DNA of 64,000 nt from Muscardinus avellanarius (Eukaryota; Chordata; Mammalia; Rodentia; Gliridae). The stretch spans positions 71,384,947 through 71,448,946 of the forward strand of contig OY726567.1 of NCBI GenBank assembly GCA_963383645.1, read 5' to 3'. The number at the start of each line of letters is the position of its first letter. Within the stretch, counting starts at the first letter, position 1. Made by a program: the position numbers and the translations under genes. Under the pieces are notes generated by a model that made no database searches, was not told the origin of the DNA, and worked only from the letters and a program-made list of their open reading frames with translations. This document shows, piece by piece, positions 41,355 to 52,145 of this stretch.

Positions 41355-41515
41355 GTTACTAAGGGCTGAATTGTGTCCGCAAAATTCAGATGCTGAAGCC
41401 CTGTCCCCTACTGTGCCCACGTTTGGAAACAGGAAGTTAAATAAGGGTGGGGCACTGACCCACAGGGCTGGTGTCATTATCGGAAGAGAAAGCCTGTGTG
41501 TGTATAAAAACAAAA
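41355..41515 (+). mobile_element. MaLR (MLT1-type) LTR, 5' part
   Basis: GGGCTGAATTGTGTCCGCAA, AATTCAGATGCTGAAGCCCT and GTTTGGAAACAGGAAG follow the start of an MLT1 LTR. Cut by the next SINE. Confidence 0.72.
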
Positions 41516-41517
41516 CA

Positions 41518-41723
41518 AGCCCGGCGTGGTGGCGCCCGCTTGTAATCCCAGCGCTTGGGAGGCTGAGACAGGAGGATCGCACAGGTTCGAAGCCAGCCTC
41601 AGCTACTTGGTGAGGCTCTCGGCAACTCAGTGAGACCCTGTTTCCAAATAAAGTATAAAATAGGGCTGGGAGTATAGCCTGGAGGCAGAAAAGCCCCTGG
41701 GTTCCACCCCCAGTACCACAAAA

Positions 41724-41762
<39 letters not shown>

Positions 41763-41815
41763 GGTTGAGGATAGAGCCCAGTGGTAGAGTGCCTAGCAGG
41801 TTCAATCCCAGCACC
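41518..41815 (+). mobile_element. B1-ID SINE followed by an extra ID monomer
   Basis: GCCCGGCGTGGTGGCGCCCG; ID 1 ends at about 41715; (AATA)n at 41720-41762; ID 2 at 41763-41815 (GAGGATAGAGCCCAGTGGTA). Confidence 0.9.
41720..41762 (+). repeat. (AATA)n microsatellite
   Basis: About ten AAAT units between two ID monomers. Confidence 0.96.
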
Positions 41816-42088
41816 CCCCAAACACATAGTGGGGTCATAGGTGAACTGTGTGTGCAGGCTGCCGGATGGACTTTCCAGCCATGGTCCTGGGAGGCATATG
41901 TCAAGCACAACACAATAGTTGCGCTGAGTGGAGGGGACAGATCTGCAAAAGATGAAACCCAGCAAAGAAAGGTTTCCAGCGGCCTGGAAAGGGCCTCTCT
42001 GATGCTGCTCTCCATACAAAGCACGAACCCCATGAGGAGCAGCCCCCAGGGGGCACCCAGAACTCGGAGACATTGAGTTCTGACTCAC
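41816..42088. other. Unique intronic sequence
   Basis: Nothing recognisable. Confidence 0.45.
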
Positions 42089-42145
42089 TGGGGATGTAGC
42101 TCAGAGGTACAACAGCCTGAGATTCAATCCTCAGGACCAGAAAGA
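42089..42145 (+). mobile_element. Lone ID-type monomer
   Basis: CTGGGGATGTAGCTCAGAGG to AGATTCAATCCTCAGGACC. Confidence 0.8.
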
Positions 42146-42426
42146 AAATCATTCAGGAAATAAGAGACAAGAATTCCACAAATTTGATTAACTATGAACC
42201 CAGAAATCAAAGGAGTTCAACGAACCACAAGCAAGATAAGGGCGAAGAAAATCTCAAAAATCAGCCACAGGAAGAAAGCTCCGTTACAGGCAAGGGACAG
42301 AGATGAGATCGCCGGCGGCCTTCTTGTCAGAAGCCATGCAAGTCAGAAAATGAGACCAAGGTCATTAAGATGCTAAGAGAGAGAAGAAAAGACTACCTTG
42401 GAGTTCCATCCCCTGTCAAAATGAAG

Positions 42427-42825
42427 GTGGCTGGGAGGCCGAGACGGGAGGATCTCGGTTCTTTGCAGCCAACCTCAGCTGCTTAGCGAGGCCCTTTGCA
42501 ACTCAGTGAGACCCTGTTTTCAAAGAAGTGAGACCCTGTTTCCAAAGAAAGAATAAAAAAATAAAGCCGGGCGTGGTGGCGCACGCTTGTAATCCCCGCA
42601 CTTGGGAGGCAGAGACAGGAGGATCGCGCAGGTTCGAAGCCAGCCGCGCGCGCTGGCTTAGGAGACCCTGTTTCCAAGTAAACATGTAAAAATAGGTCTG
42701 GGAGTGTAGCCCGGAGGTAGAAGGGCTTCCAGGAACCCCAGTACCACCAAAAAAAAAAAAAAAAAATAGGGCTGGGGTTGTAGTGCGGAAGTAGAACGCT
42801 CCTGGGTTCCATCCCCAGTTCCGGG
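42427..42825 (+). mobile_element. Older SINE split by a younger SINE
   Basis: B1 part 42427-42562 (GTGGCTGGGAGGCCGAGACG); ID part 42767-42825 (GGGCTGGGGTTGTAGTGCGG). Confidence 0.87.
42565..42765 (+). mobile_element. Young B1-ID SINE nested in an older SINE
   Basis: GCCGGGCGTGGTGGCGCACG; diagnostic AAGGGCTTCCAGGAACCCCA; A18-class tail. Confidence 0.93.
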
Positions 42826-43246
42826 GGGAAGAAAAAAATTAAGGTGGGAATACAGATCAAATCTACACTGAGATCCCATTTAACTCCAGTGAAGAATGGC
42901 AGCCATCAAGAATACAGACAATAATAAATATTATGAGGATTTGGGGAAATAGGAAATACAGTGTTGATGGGATTGTAAATTAGTGCAGCTGCTATGGAGA
43001 CTGGTATGGAGGATCCTCCAAAGTCTAGGGATAGGAAGCACCACACCCAGCCTCATACACCTCTCCTCAGCTTCTTTCCAGAAGAATTAAAGTCGGAACA
43101 CTACAGAAATGCATGTACATGCATGTTTATAGCCCCACAATTCACAATAGCCAAATTATGCAACCAACCAGAGAAAGACCAGTAGAATAGTGGGAGGGAG
43201 GTGGGGAGAAGAAAAAGGGGGATTAAAAAAAAAAACAAAACAGTTC

Positions 43247-43438
43247 AGCCGGGCATGGTGGCGCACGCTTGTAATCCCCGCGCTTGGGAGGCGGAGACAG
43301 GAGGATCGTGCAGGTTCGAAGCCAGCCTCGCTGGCTTAAGAGACCCTGTTCCCAAATAAATATATAAAATAGGTCTGGGAGTGTAGCCCGGAGGTAGAAG
43401 GCCCCTGGGTTCCATCCCTAGTACCAACAAACAACCAA
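43247..43438 (+). mobile_element. Young B1-ID SINE
   Basis: GCCGGGCATGGTGGCGCACG; ID ending GGCCCCTGGGTTCCATCCCT keeps the older ID ending. CAGTTCA flanks it on both sides. Confidence 0.92.
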
Positions 43439-43562
43439 CAAACAACCAGTTCAAATAATGCCACATCTCTGAATGAAGGCCGCACTGTGATCTCACTAGC
43501 ATGAGTGGGGAGGGGCAGGGGAGCGGGGCGATGGGGGAAGCACACTAAGTGCTTGCATGGCT

Positions 43563-43768
43563 TTTTTTTTTTTTGTACTGGGGTGAAACCCAGGGGCCTT
43601 CTACCTCCGAGCTACACCCTTAGCCCTATTTTTTATTCTTTATTTTGAATCAGGGTCTCACTAAGTTGTGGAGAGCCTCACTAAGTAGCGGAGGCTGTCC
43701 TCTAACCGTGATCCTCCTGTCTCAGCCTCCCAAATGCTGGGATTACAAGCGTGCGCCACCGCGCCCGG
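43563..43768 (-). mobile_element. B1-ID dimeric SINE
   Basis: TTTTGTACTGGGGTGAAACC (ID) to GTGCGCCACCGCGCCCGGCG (B1). Inserted in the L1 3' UTR. Confidence 0.92.
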
Positions 43769-43845
43769 CGTGCATGTGTGTTTGTGTCACTCTGAATCTC
43801 CCAAGGATGCGTAATTACAATGCACCAGTAAAAGTTTTTTAAAAG

Positions 43846-44024
43846 GCTGGGAGTGGTGGTGCACACCTGTGATACCACTTCTTGGGAGGAGAAGACAGGA
43901 AGATCGCAGTTTGGAGGCCAGCCTCAGCAACTTAGTGAGATTTTGTTTCAAAATAAAAATTGAGATAGGACTGGGGTGTATAGCTCAGTGTAGAACACCC
44001 CTGGGTTTCCCTAGTACCACCCTT
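43846..44024 (+). mobile_element. B1-ID dimeric SINE
   Basis: GGCTGGGAGTGGTGGTGCAC; ID part GTATAGCTCAGTGTAGAACA. Confidence 0.9.
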
Positions 44025-44338
44025 CCTCAAAAAAGTATGTAAGAAAAAGATGAAGATGGAAGAAAAACATTTCCAGACAAAGAAAAGCTGAGGAAGTTTG
44101 TTGGTAACTGGCTTACAATGTAAGAAATATTAAAGAACTTCTTCACGCAAAAGAAAAATGATACCAGATGGAAATTTTTATCAACACAAAGACAGAAAGT
44201 ACCAGAAATAATCAATTATGTGTATACATTTAAAAGTAATCTTGAATCATTTAAATTGGAAAGATAATGATTTGATAAAGTCAAAATAACACAAGTATAA
44301 TAAAATAGCACAAAAAACTAGAAAAATTCAGTTGGCAT

Positions 44339-44464
44339 TTTTTTTTTTTTTGAAGTTGCTAAGGGTCTCGCTAAATTGCTGAGACTGGCTTTGACTCTGA
44401 AACCCTCTTGTCTTGGTCTTCTAAGTACTAGGATTGCAGGCGTGCCACCGTAGCCGCCTGGCCA
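44339..44464 (-). mobile_element. SINE B1-like monomer
   Basis: T-run then GTTGCTAAGGGTCTCGCTAA to GCGTGCCACCGTAGCCGCCT. ID part absent. Confidence 0.82.
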
Positions 44465-44560
44465 CTCCAGCTGCCATTTTCTAGCGTGTTAAGTGGTTAT
44501 AATATTATTTGAAGGTAGACTGTGAAGCTAATCGTTCATATCATAAACCTAGAGCCGGGG

Positions 44561-44650
44561 TCGGCAAACTACTGCCCACGGGCCGCTTCTGGACCACTGC
44601 CTGCCTTGATAATCAAGTTTCACTGGAACACAGCCAAGGCCACGAATTCA
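44561..44650 (+). repeat. Ancient interspersed repeat
   Basis: GGTCGGCAAACTACTGCCCA and TCAAGTTTCACTGGAACACA match a mammal-wide old repeat with the text GTTTTATTGGAACACAGCCA. Likely a DNA-transposon fossil; family name not certain. Confidence 0.6.
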
Positions 44651-46175
44651 TGCGAAGCCAGTGGCTGCACAGAGGAGGGCGGACGCGAGCAGCAGCGTGG
44701 CCCAGTGCCCCTGGGTGGCCCCTACCATGGGCCCCGCCTCCCCGGCTGTGAGGGCAGGCACTGCCCCCAAGCCTCTGCCTGGTGCTGCCTATGTGCACCC
44801 CTCCTGCCCCATGGGGAAGGTCTGGAAGTAGGTTTGTGGTGCATTTGCAGGTCCAGGGACTGCGCTCACCCTGAGCAGAAGGTGCACTCTGACACCCCTA
44901 CCTTAACCCTCTGCCATCACAACCATCTTTCTTAAAAGCTCTCAACTAGGTTTGTGCTGCACTCAGGATGAAGAGACAACCCCTGTCCCAGCAGTGTTAC
45001 AAGGCCTGACAGTCCCAGCCCTGCCTCAGACCTTGCTCCTCCCAAAGCCCCTGGGTGTCAGCCCAGGGCCTTATCTCACTACTGAAGGTGCCAGCTCCCT
45101 TGACCACAGGACCTCTGCACGAGCCAGCAGAACCCAAGCTAACTCTTTCCATTGTATCATACTACCTTTCATGGACAGGGCTGCCGACCACTGGAAGGAG
45201 ACAGTGCATTTGCTTGGGTACAAGCTATCATCTGGTTCAACCCTAGCCTCATTCTGTTTTCTGCAAAGAAATCATGCAACCTCTACTTGAACACCTCCAT
45301 GACAGGAACTCAGCACTTCCTATGCGCCACGTCAGCCTGTACTTCCCCCATCTGTGCAAACTGTTACCCAAGACCACCCACCTCTCCCTCCTGCACTGGA
45401 ACCCTGCTGCTGACAGAATACTAGCTCTAGCAGGCCAGCTCCCCAAGGAAGGACCCAGTGGGCACTGCTTGGGAGTATGTGGGCAGAGGGGCCATGTGCA
45501 GCAGCACGCCCCGACGTGAGCATGCCAGGGTCCTCACTGGAGTTCTGGCATCTGCTCAGCCTGGCCAGCTCAGCTGAAGGAACGAGGCAGAGTTGAAGAT
45601 GCATGCATTCTAAGTAGACACTTGAAATTCAGGAAACCGGAACAGCAAAGCCAAATGAGACTGTCTATGCAGTTAGGAGTTAGGAGGGCTCTGGGAACGG
45701 GCCTCTGCCGACGGGGGCCAGTGAATGCCCTGTCAGGGGAGGGAAGGGGACAAAAGTGAGCCTCACCTCCCTTTGGCCTCACCCTCTCTGAGCCTCCGGG
45801 AGACTGGGAGGTTGTCCTGTAAGCTAACGCTCTTCCTGGCAAGACTGCCTGCGTCATGATCTGGCTGGCCGTACTTCTGCAGCCAGGCCCCTACCACCCA
45901 GGTCCGTCATGTGCGGAGGCCGTGGCCTCAGCCTCCAAGGTTCCCTCTGGCTCAATCGGGGACTAAGGTGAGGAACCATGGGCTACGCCATCCCACTGAG
46001 ACATCCATATGGAGAACCTGTAGTTCTGAGGAGTGCTAAGTTTACCATCACAAATGAGACCAGCTGCTGGCTCCTCTTCCAGAAGCCTGGGGACACGAAT
46101 CGTGCGAGTTCTCCTCACCAAGGGGGCCTGTTCCCCCAACGCTAAGCTCCTGGCCAGTTGGCAGGGGTGAAGCAG
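44651..46175. other. Unique GC-rich intronic sequence
   Basis: Nothing recognised as a gene. Confidence 0.45.
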
Positions 46176-46304
46176 CTTCAGTCGGGAGCAGGGACGGCTC
46201 CCAGTACTCCAGGTTAGCAGGCAGTGCAAGACAACTTCAGCACCACAGGTAGGGACAGCTCCCAACACGCTTCAGCACCACAGGTAGGGACAGCTCCCAG
46301 AACA
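46176..46304 (+). repeat. 35-bp direct duplication plus a diverged third copy
   Basis: CTTCAGCACCACAGGTAGGG ACAGCTCCCA is at 46235 and again at 46270 (period 35, nearly identical). A diverged relative starts at 46176 (CTTCAGTCGGGAGCAGGGAC). Confidence 0.85.
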
Positions 46305-48016
46305 GGTCTATTCCAGCTGTTGCCCAGGGCAGGGCGCACCAGAAGGTTGGTGGGGAGATCCAGGGTCAGGCCCACTCAAGAGAGTTCTGTGTGTTCTGGT
46401 TCCTTTGCTTCCAGAACTCAACTTGACTCTGTGTGAGTTGAGGGGCTGTCTGAAGATCAGTCTCGGGACACCTGGCCCTCACTTGAAGAATGAAGGGTGG
46501 AATGAAGAATGAAGAGGTCTCTGAGGACCCCTGCAGTCTTGCTAACTCTATGGGAACCAAAAGGTGCTAGTCTGCACCTCTGTGGTAAGAACCACAAGAG
46601 CTGGGCCCAGTCAAGAGGAGGGCGGGGGCTCAGTGGGAAGAGAGGAAGAGATGAGAGAAAGGTGGCCCTGCGGGGAGCAGCACCGAAGGCACGCACACCA
46701 AGCCCACGTCTGCACAGGTCTGGGGCAGCAGGGCCACAGGCAGGTGGGTATGACGGAGACCCCAGGCCTGAGCCCCTGGCCCAGCCACTTATCATTCATG
46801 GCGCTGGGGAGTGTCTGCCAACAAGCAGGGTCTGCTGTAGGGCTACAAGAGACCAGAGTGGGAGCAGGGCCTTCAGTCTGAGTGGACACCTGACCCCTCC
46901 TAATTCCAGGTCAGCATTGCTGTGGGGCCATCCGGGGCGTAGCGCCACCAGTGGGAGGTCCTGGAAGATGACACCAGGAAGTGTTTCTCTGTCCTTGTGT
47001 CCCCTGCTGAGGAAGCTCTGGGGTTGTCAGTGGCCGTGTGGGTGATGCCTGGCTCCTCTGTGCTGGAGGAAAGGCAGAGGGAGAACTGTGGTTACTTCCC
47101 CAATATCAATGCCTTGCACACATGGAGGCTCCCTCGGGTCCCACGTCACCCTGTCTCACTTCCTGCCTGCTTACCTGGATTCTGATTTCTCAGAAGGAGG
47201 TACCATGAGGGAAGCCCCCCATTAGGCCAGGCAGAGGCCATGTGTGAGCATGGGTCTGGATGTCTGGAGTGTGGACAGGCAGGAACTCAGAGCTAGGAGA
47301 TGGGGCCACCTCCGCCCCCGATGTGTAGCACCAGGGCCTTCCTAAACGCCCTCCCTTCACAAAAGTAGTCAGGACTCTCCTCCTCTTCTGGGAGACGGCC
47401 TTGGTTTGACTTGCCCGACGAGCACCTAACTTTCAGAGTGCCAGGCCTGCACAGGTGTGGCCAGTACCAGGAAAATGAGGTCACCCGAGCTCACTGTGCA
47501 TCAGCTCCACATCCTCCAGGCACTCGAGAGGTGTGAGTTTGGGCCCGCGCTGTTCCAAGGAAACCGAGGACAGAGTAATTTGTCCCAGGCTGACCTTGCA
47601 GCTAGGGCTGACGGAGGTCCATAATATTGCTTTTCTGTGACTGGATAGTCTTTCCCTGTAGGAGTTTCATGACAGGAGCAACAATAAAAATTCAGGAACC
47701 CGTCATGTGCCAGTGGGACCCTGTGCAGTGCCAGGCCGGACTGTTGTCATTTAGGGATGGTGGGTGCAGCGGGGATGAGGAGGCAGGGGGCATGGCAACA
47801 TCTGGGCACACTAGGATGAGGACGAAAGATGCTGGGGCTATTTTTGCTTCCTACAAATGCCACATGAGGGTCGGTCTGACATATAGAAATGCAGAGAGAA
47901 GATGTTCTGGGTAATGGGGCAGCTGGAGACAGGCTGGCAAATGGTGGAACATGGGTCAAATCCGCCTCAAGCCTGCTTCTCTGTGGCCTATGATCGAAGA
48001 ATGGTTTCCACTTTGG
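46305..48016. other. Unique intronic sequence
   Basis: No gene recognised. 47548-47612 looks like an antisense MIR (GAAACCGAGGACAGAGTAAT, CCCAGGCTGACCTTGCAGCT). Confidence 0.45.
47548..47612 (-). repeat. Possible MIR remnant
   Basis: GGAAACCGAGGACAGAGTAATTTGTCCCAGG follows the antisense MIR pattern (GAGGAAACTGAGG...CTTGCCCAAGG). Confidence 0.45.
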
Positions 48017-48197
48017 AAGGTACCAGGGGCGGGACTCAGGGGCACTCTACCTCTGAACTACACCCCCAGCCCTATTTTACTTTTTGTTTGGAAACAGGGT
48101 CTTGTTAGATTACCATACACTAACCTCAAACCTGCACCCCTCCAGTCTCAGCCTCCCAAGTACTGGGATTACAGGCAAATGTCACCACGCTCAGCTC
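48017..48197 (-). mobile_element. B1-ID dimeric SINE
   Basis: AGGTACCAGGGGCGGGACTC (ID) to AATGTCACCACGCTCAGCTC (B1). Confidence 0.88.
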
Positions 48198-48235
48198 CAC
48201 ATTTTTAAGTTATTAAGAATTCAAAATCTGTTTAT

Positions 48236-48390
48236 AAGCTGGGCATGGAGGTGCATACTTGTAATCCCAGTACTTGGGAGGCTGAGACAGGCAGATCACA
48301 GGTTTTCAGCCATCCTCAGCAACTTAGTGAGGCCTGATTTCAAAATAAGAAATGAAATAAGGAGGGAGTATAGCTCACACCCACACCCAC
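48236..48390 (+). mobile_element. B1-ID SINE, ID part truncated
   Basis: AAGCTGGGCATGGAGGTGCA; ends AGGGAGTATAGCTCACACCC. Confidence 0.87.
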
Positions 48391-48399
48391 ACATCTGTT

Positions 48400-48920
48400 T
48401 ATAGTAAATTTACTCATGATCTCCACAAACTGGACACCCTCAGTAGGCAACTGACACACGAGCTGTGGTCACCTAGGCAGTAGGGCCACTCATGATGGAA
48501 AGACTAGAGCCATGGAGCCAGGAAGACGGAGGCGACCTCACATGTGCACTGCTGAGTGAAACGGCCAGTCCTAAAAGGCAGCAGCGTAGAGCTCCAATGA
48601 CTGAACATTCTGGAAAAGGCAAAGTGATGGAAATGGGGGTCTGCGGGAGGTGGAGGTGGGGAGCAGGGGGAACGCTGTGGATTTGGGGGCATGAAGGCAG
48701 ACACGAGTCACTGCTCATTTGTGCAAATCCTGAAAAGGTCTACACCAGGAGGAGCCTTCACATAAGCCACACACTTCACAGTTGAGCATAACATGCTGGT
48801 ATCCACAGGGGGAAACTGTGCAGTGGGGGAAGAGTGGGAGCCCGGGACTCTAAATTCAGCTCAAATTTTCTATAAACCTAAAACTGTTCTAAAAAAAAAA
48901 ATGAATGTATTCATTTTTAG
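48400..48920 (+). mobile_element. Old L1 3' UTR
   Basis: GAACATTCTGGAAAAGGCAA and TTTCTATAAACCTAAAACTG with TTCTAAAAAAAAAAA match an L1M-type 3' end. 5' truncated. Confidence 0.72.
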
Positions 48921-49118
48921 TAGGGAGCAGTCATACACACTTACATAATCCTAGTATTTTGGAGGCTGAGTCAGGAGGATAGCAAGTTTAAGGCCATCCT
49001 AGGAACAGTGAAACTCTGTCTCAAAATTAAAAATACGAAAAGAGCTGGGGATGCTGTTCAGCGGTAGGATATCCTTAGGTTCAGTCTCCAGTGCTACCAA
49101 AAAAAAAAAAAAAAAAAA
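48921..49118 (+). mobile_element. B1-ID dimeric SINE, diverged
   Basis: GGAGCAGTCATACACACTTA; ID part GGGGATGCTGTTCAGCGGTA; A-run tail. Confidence 0.82.
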
Positions 49119-49121
49119 TCA

Positions 49122-49208
49122 GGTGGTTGGGAGGCTGAGATAGAAGGACTTCTTGAGACTAGTATACAGTAACTTAGGCTACTCCTCAAAATAAAAAATT
49201 AAAAGGGC
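49122..49208 (+). mobile_element. SINE B1-like fragment
   Basis: GGTGGTTGGGAGGCTGAGAT, short and diverged. Confidence 0.65.
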
Positions 49209-49213
49209 ATGGG

Positions 49214-49480
49214 ATAAACCAGGCATGGTGGCACACACCTGTAATACCAGTTCTCGGCAGGCTGAAATAGGAGGATTGCAGGTTTGAGGACAGCCCCATC
49301 AACTTAGCAAGATCCTCAGTGACTTAGCAAGACCCTGTTTCAAAATAAAAAAGGACTGGGGATAGAGCTTGAAGGTAGAATGACTCTGAGTCCAATTCCC
49401 AATACTACCCAAAAAAGGAGAGGCTGGGGGTGTAGCTCAGTGGTAGAGTGCCTCTGGGTTCAATCCCCGGTACAAAAAAA
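49214..49480 (+). mobile_element. B1-ID SINE followed by a well-preserved extra ID monomer
   Basis: B1 from AACCAGGCATGGTGGCACAC; diverged ID at about 49352-49408; second ID at 49423-49476 with near-perfect pol III boxes (TAGCTCAGTGGTAGAG and GGTTCAATCCCC). Confidence 0.88.
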
Positions 49481-49574
49481 TTACATATGTGTAATTATAT
49501 AGAGAGATAATTTTTAAATCCCAGAAGGAAAATTTGTGCTCTAAAGAAATGAGATGAAAATTTCAAAGTTCAGT

Positions 49575-49665
49575 TAAAGTTTTATTGGAACACAGCCTCT
49601 CTGTAGTCATGCCTCGTTCATGGCAGCGAGGCCGAGTTCTGCAGACTGCAGGCCCCAGGGTAGAG
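49575..49665 (+). repeat. Ancient interspersed repeat (same family as 44561-44650)
   Basis: AAAGTTTTATTGGAACACAG then CATGCCTCGTTCATGGCAGC and AGGCCGAGTTCTGCAG. Confidence 0.6.
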
Positions 49666-49685
49666 AATGACGTTCCCACCGTGGC

Positions 49686-50844
49686 CGCGTAGGTTCAGAA
49701 CACACACTGGGAAGGAGAGGCAGCGAGAACCACGAGGCAGGCCTCATTTTCCCATGGGGGGACCTGGCTCTTGCCCACCAGCCTCAGGTGTCCTGCACGG
49801 TGGGCAGGCTTCAGCAGACACATGGTCCTTTCTGTAAGAGGCATGCTTGAGGAAATACACAGCCCTTCCACAACCTGTTCCGTGGCTGCGACACCCAGGC
49901 GTTGCGGCGCACTGCCTAGCGGTGCCCACGCTGCTACGGGTTCCTCTTCCTGCTCCCACACCTGCTGCTCCCGGCAGTCCCTGCGTGGTGGGTGCAGGTG
50001 CAGAAGCCCGCACTTCCTCGCCTTCCAGAACAGCAAGGTAGCGGGAGTCCTACAATCCAGTGCAGCATCTATGTGGAGATCGGTCGGGCTGAGGAAGTGT
50101 CGCCTACACGTGGGCCTAGGGGTGGGGAGGGCAGGGAGCGGGCCCTGGGGAGGTGGGTCAACGCTGGCAGTCCGTCTTAATGCCACCAGTGCGCCCTGGG
50201 TGCAGAGCCCAGTGGGTATGGAGCCATATCTCTACGTGGGGCTGAATCCACAGAACACATTTCCTGCTACCCCACTGCTACCCCATGTGCGGGGAGAAGC
50301 AGGAGTCCTGACGGCCGGCAGGTCCTAAAGCCCCCCGCTGGCATGGGGCAGGTTCTTTAGTGCTGCGCCCAGACATTCTACTGCCCCAGGCCCCTCACTG
50401 TGTGAGACCCCTCCCTGGGCTCAGGCCTTGGAAGGCGGGAAGCCAAGCTACTTGACAGGGAAGGATGCATAAGTGTCACTGTCGCCATCTCTACTGAGGA
50501 CGCACTATAGGGCCAAGCGAGGCCAGGCCGGCCACGCTGGGTGGATGTGTGATCTTTACATTTATGAGATCCTCCTTCAGGAAACCCTTCGGCGGATACC
50601 ACTGCGGTCCCAGTCCCCACCCCTGGAGCCTGCGCATCCACAACACGCAGGCTGCAGCTGTGCTGCACCTGCACTGGTTTATGCAATCCCTGGTCTTATG
50701 TCCAGTCTTTGCTCTCTGGCCCTGAACAGATCCTGCAGGCCCCAAGCTATGCTGGGCATGGGATGGTCCCAGACTCAGAGCAAAGGGGGCTGCATCTCAC
50801 AGTCCTCTCCTTTCCTCTCCTCTCTTCTCTCTCTCTCTTTCCCC
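49686..50844. other. Unique GC-rich intronic sequence
   Basis: Nothing recognisable. The 163- to 185-codon frames face each other and lack domains. Confidence 0.45.
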
Positions 50845-51020
50845 CTAATATTGAGGATTCAACCCAGAGGCATTCTACCATTGAGCTACCCCCCAATTCT
50901 TTTTATTTTTCATTTTGAAACAGGGTCTCGCTAAGTTGCTGAGGCTGGTCTTGAACCTGTAATTCTCCAGTCTCAGCCTTCCAAGTACTGAGATTACAGG
51001 CGTGTGCCACTGTGGCCGGC
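50845..51020 (-). mobile_element. B1-ID dimeric SINE
   Basis: AATATTGAGGATTCAACCCA (ID) to GTGTGCCACTGTGGCCGGC (B1). Preceded by a CT-rich tail. Confidence 0.9.
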
Positions 51021-51766
51021 ATGTCAGATTTTGTTACAAGCTGTACCTGCCATGTGTATGCTCTGGCCTAGCGTTCAGCCTCACACGGTCACCGTCACTC
51101 TGCTCATTCCTGTGGGAGGAAGTGTTGTGGCGCGCGTGCGTGTGTACGTGTAGGCGTGTCCTTGTGAGCCACAGGGAGTTAGATCAGCAAGGACAGACGG
51201 CTCTGTGGATGTCCATGCCATGTGGGGCGGTCCAAAGGCATCGCCTTGCAAGCCCCTTCCTCTGGGCCAGCTGGCGGGGGGAGAGGCAAGGCCTTTCCCA
51301 GGGACCACGGAAGACTCTGGGATCTGATTCTTCCAAGGGAGGCAGAGGAGTGGGCAAGACGCCAGGCTCCTGCTGGGAGGAGCCGGAGCTGAGATCTTTT
51401 GCTTTCCCCCAAATGGCAGACCCCAGGAAAGCAGCTCCTTCCACCCACACAGCCGCGAAAGGCTGGTCCAGGCTGGGACGGGAGCAAACCCTCAATTATC
51501 CCAGCACACATCTGCAGAACCTGCTCGACTGGAAACGGGGCTCAGCTATTTCTAACTCTGCCTCAGACCCCTTCCTGCCTGAAAATTCATTTCTGGGAAA
51601 ATAAAATAAACGAAAGCAGCTAGGGGCCTGTGGTTTTGTACAGCACTTCCTGCGCCTAATCTATCTGCTACCGCACTGATCTGTGTGTGCCAGCTCCCAG
51701 TGGGGCGGAGGGGGTGGAATGAGATGCTGGCCCTAGTGCCACCTGATTGGTCCCTATTTATTTATT
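51021..51766. other. Unique intronic sequence
   Basis: Nothing recognised. A short GT/CG alternation lies near 51130-51150. The 200-codon plus frame (51002-51604) begins inside SINE sequence and has no domain. Confidence 0.45.
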
Positions 51767-51966
51767 TTGGTACTAGGGATTGAAACCCAGTGGTGTTCTA
51801 CCTCTAAGCTATCGCCCCATCTTTTTAAATTTCTTTTTATTTTGAAAAAGAGTCTCGTTAAGTTGCCGAGGGTCTCACTAACTTGCCTGGGCTGGCCTCA
51901 AACCTGCAATCCTGTCTCAGGCTGCCAAGCACTGAGACTAGAGGTGTGCATCACTATGCCTCTGGC
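51767..51966 (-). mobile_element. B1-ID dimeric SINE
   Basis: TTGGTACTAGGGATTGAAAC (ID) to GTGTGCATCACTATGCCTCT (B1). Confidence 0.88.
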
Positions 51967-51984
51967 TACTTATTATTTACTTAT

Positions 51985-52145
51985 TTAGTGGTAGCCAGGG
52001 GTACCCTACTAGTGAACTACATTGCCAACCTTTTTTTTTATATATATATTTTAAGACACAGTCTTGCTAAGTTGTCTAGGCTGGATCCTCTTGCCTCAGC
52101 CACCTGAGCCACTGGGATTACAGGTGTGCGCCACCGCACCCAGTT
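51985..52145 (-). mobile_element. B1-ID SINE, shortened
   Basis: GTGGTAGCCAGGGGTACCCT (ID) to GTGTGCGCCACCGCACCCAG (B1). Confidence 0.87.

Larger units (their letters stand above)
42838..43845 (+). mobile_element. Younger rodent L1 3' end, split by two SINEs
   Basis: 42838-43245 is the ORF2 end (GAGATCCCATTTAACTCCAG, TTGATGGGATTGTAAATTAG, AATTCACAATAGCCAAATTA). 43440-43560 is 3' UTR. 43770-43845 is the 3' terminus (TACAATGCACCAGTAAAAGT). It lies inside the old L1 at 42150-44560. Confidence 0.82.
42150..44560 (+). mobile_element. Old L1 fragment in three pieces
   Basis: Pieces are 42150-42426 (ACCACAAGCAAGATAAGGGC, AGCCACAGGAAGAAAGCTCC, GTTCCATCCCCTGTCAAAAT), 44030-44338 (ACATTTCCAGACAAAGAAAA, GATACCAGATGGAAATTTTT) and 44476-44560 (TTTGAAGGTAGACTGTGAAG). 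They follow the order of a known old L1 block, so about 1.7 kb between the first two is later insertion. Subfamily not determined. Confidence 0.7.
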
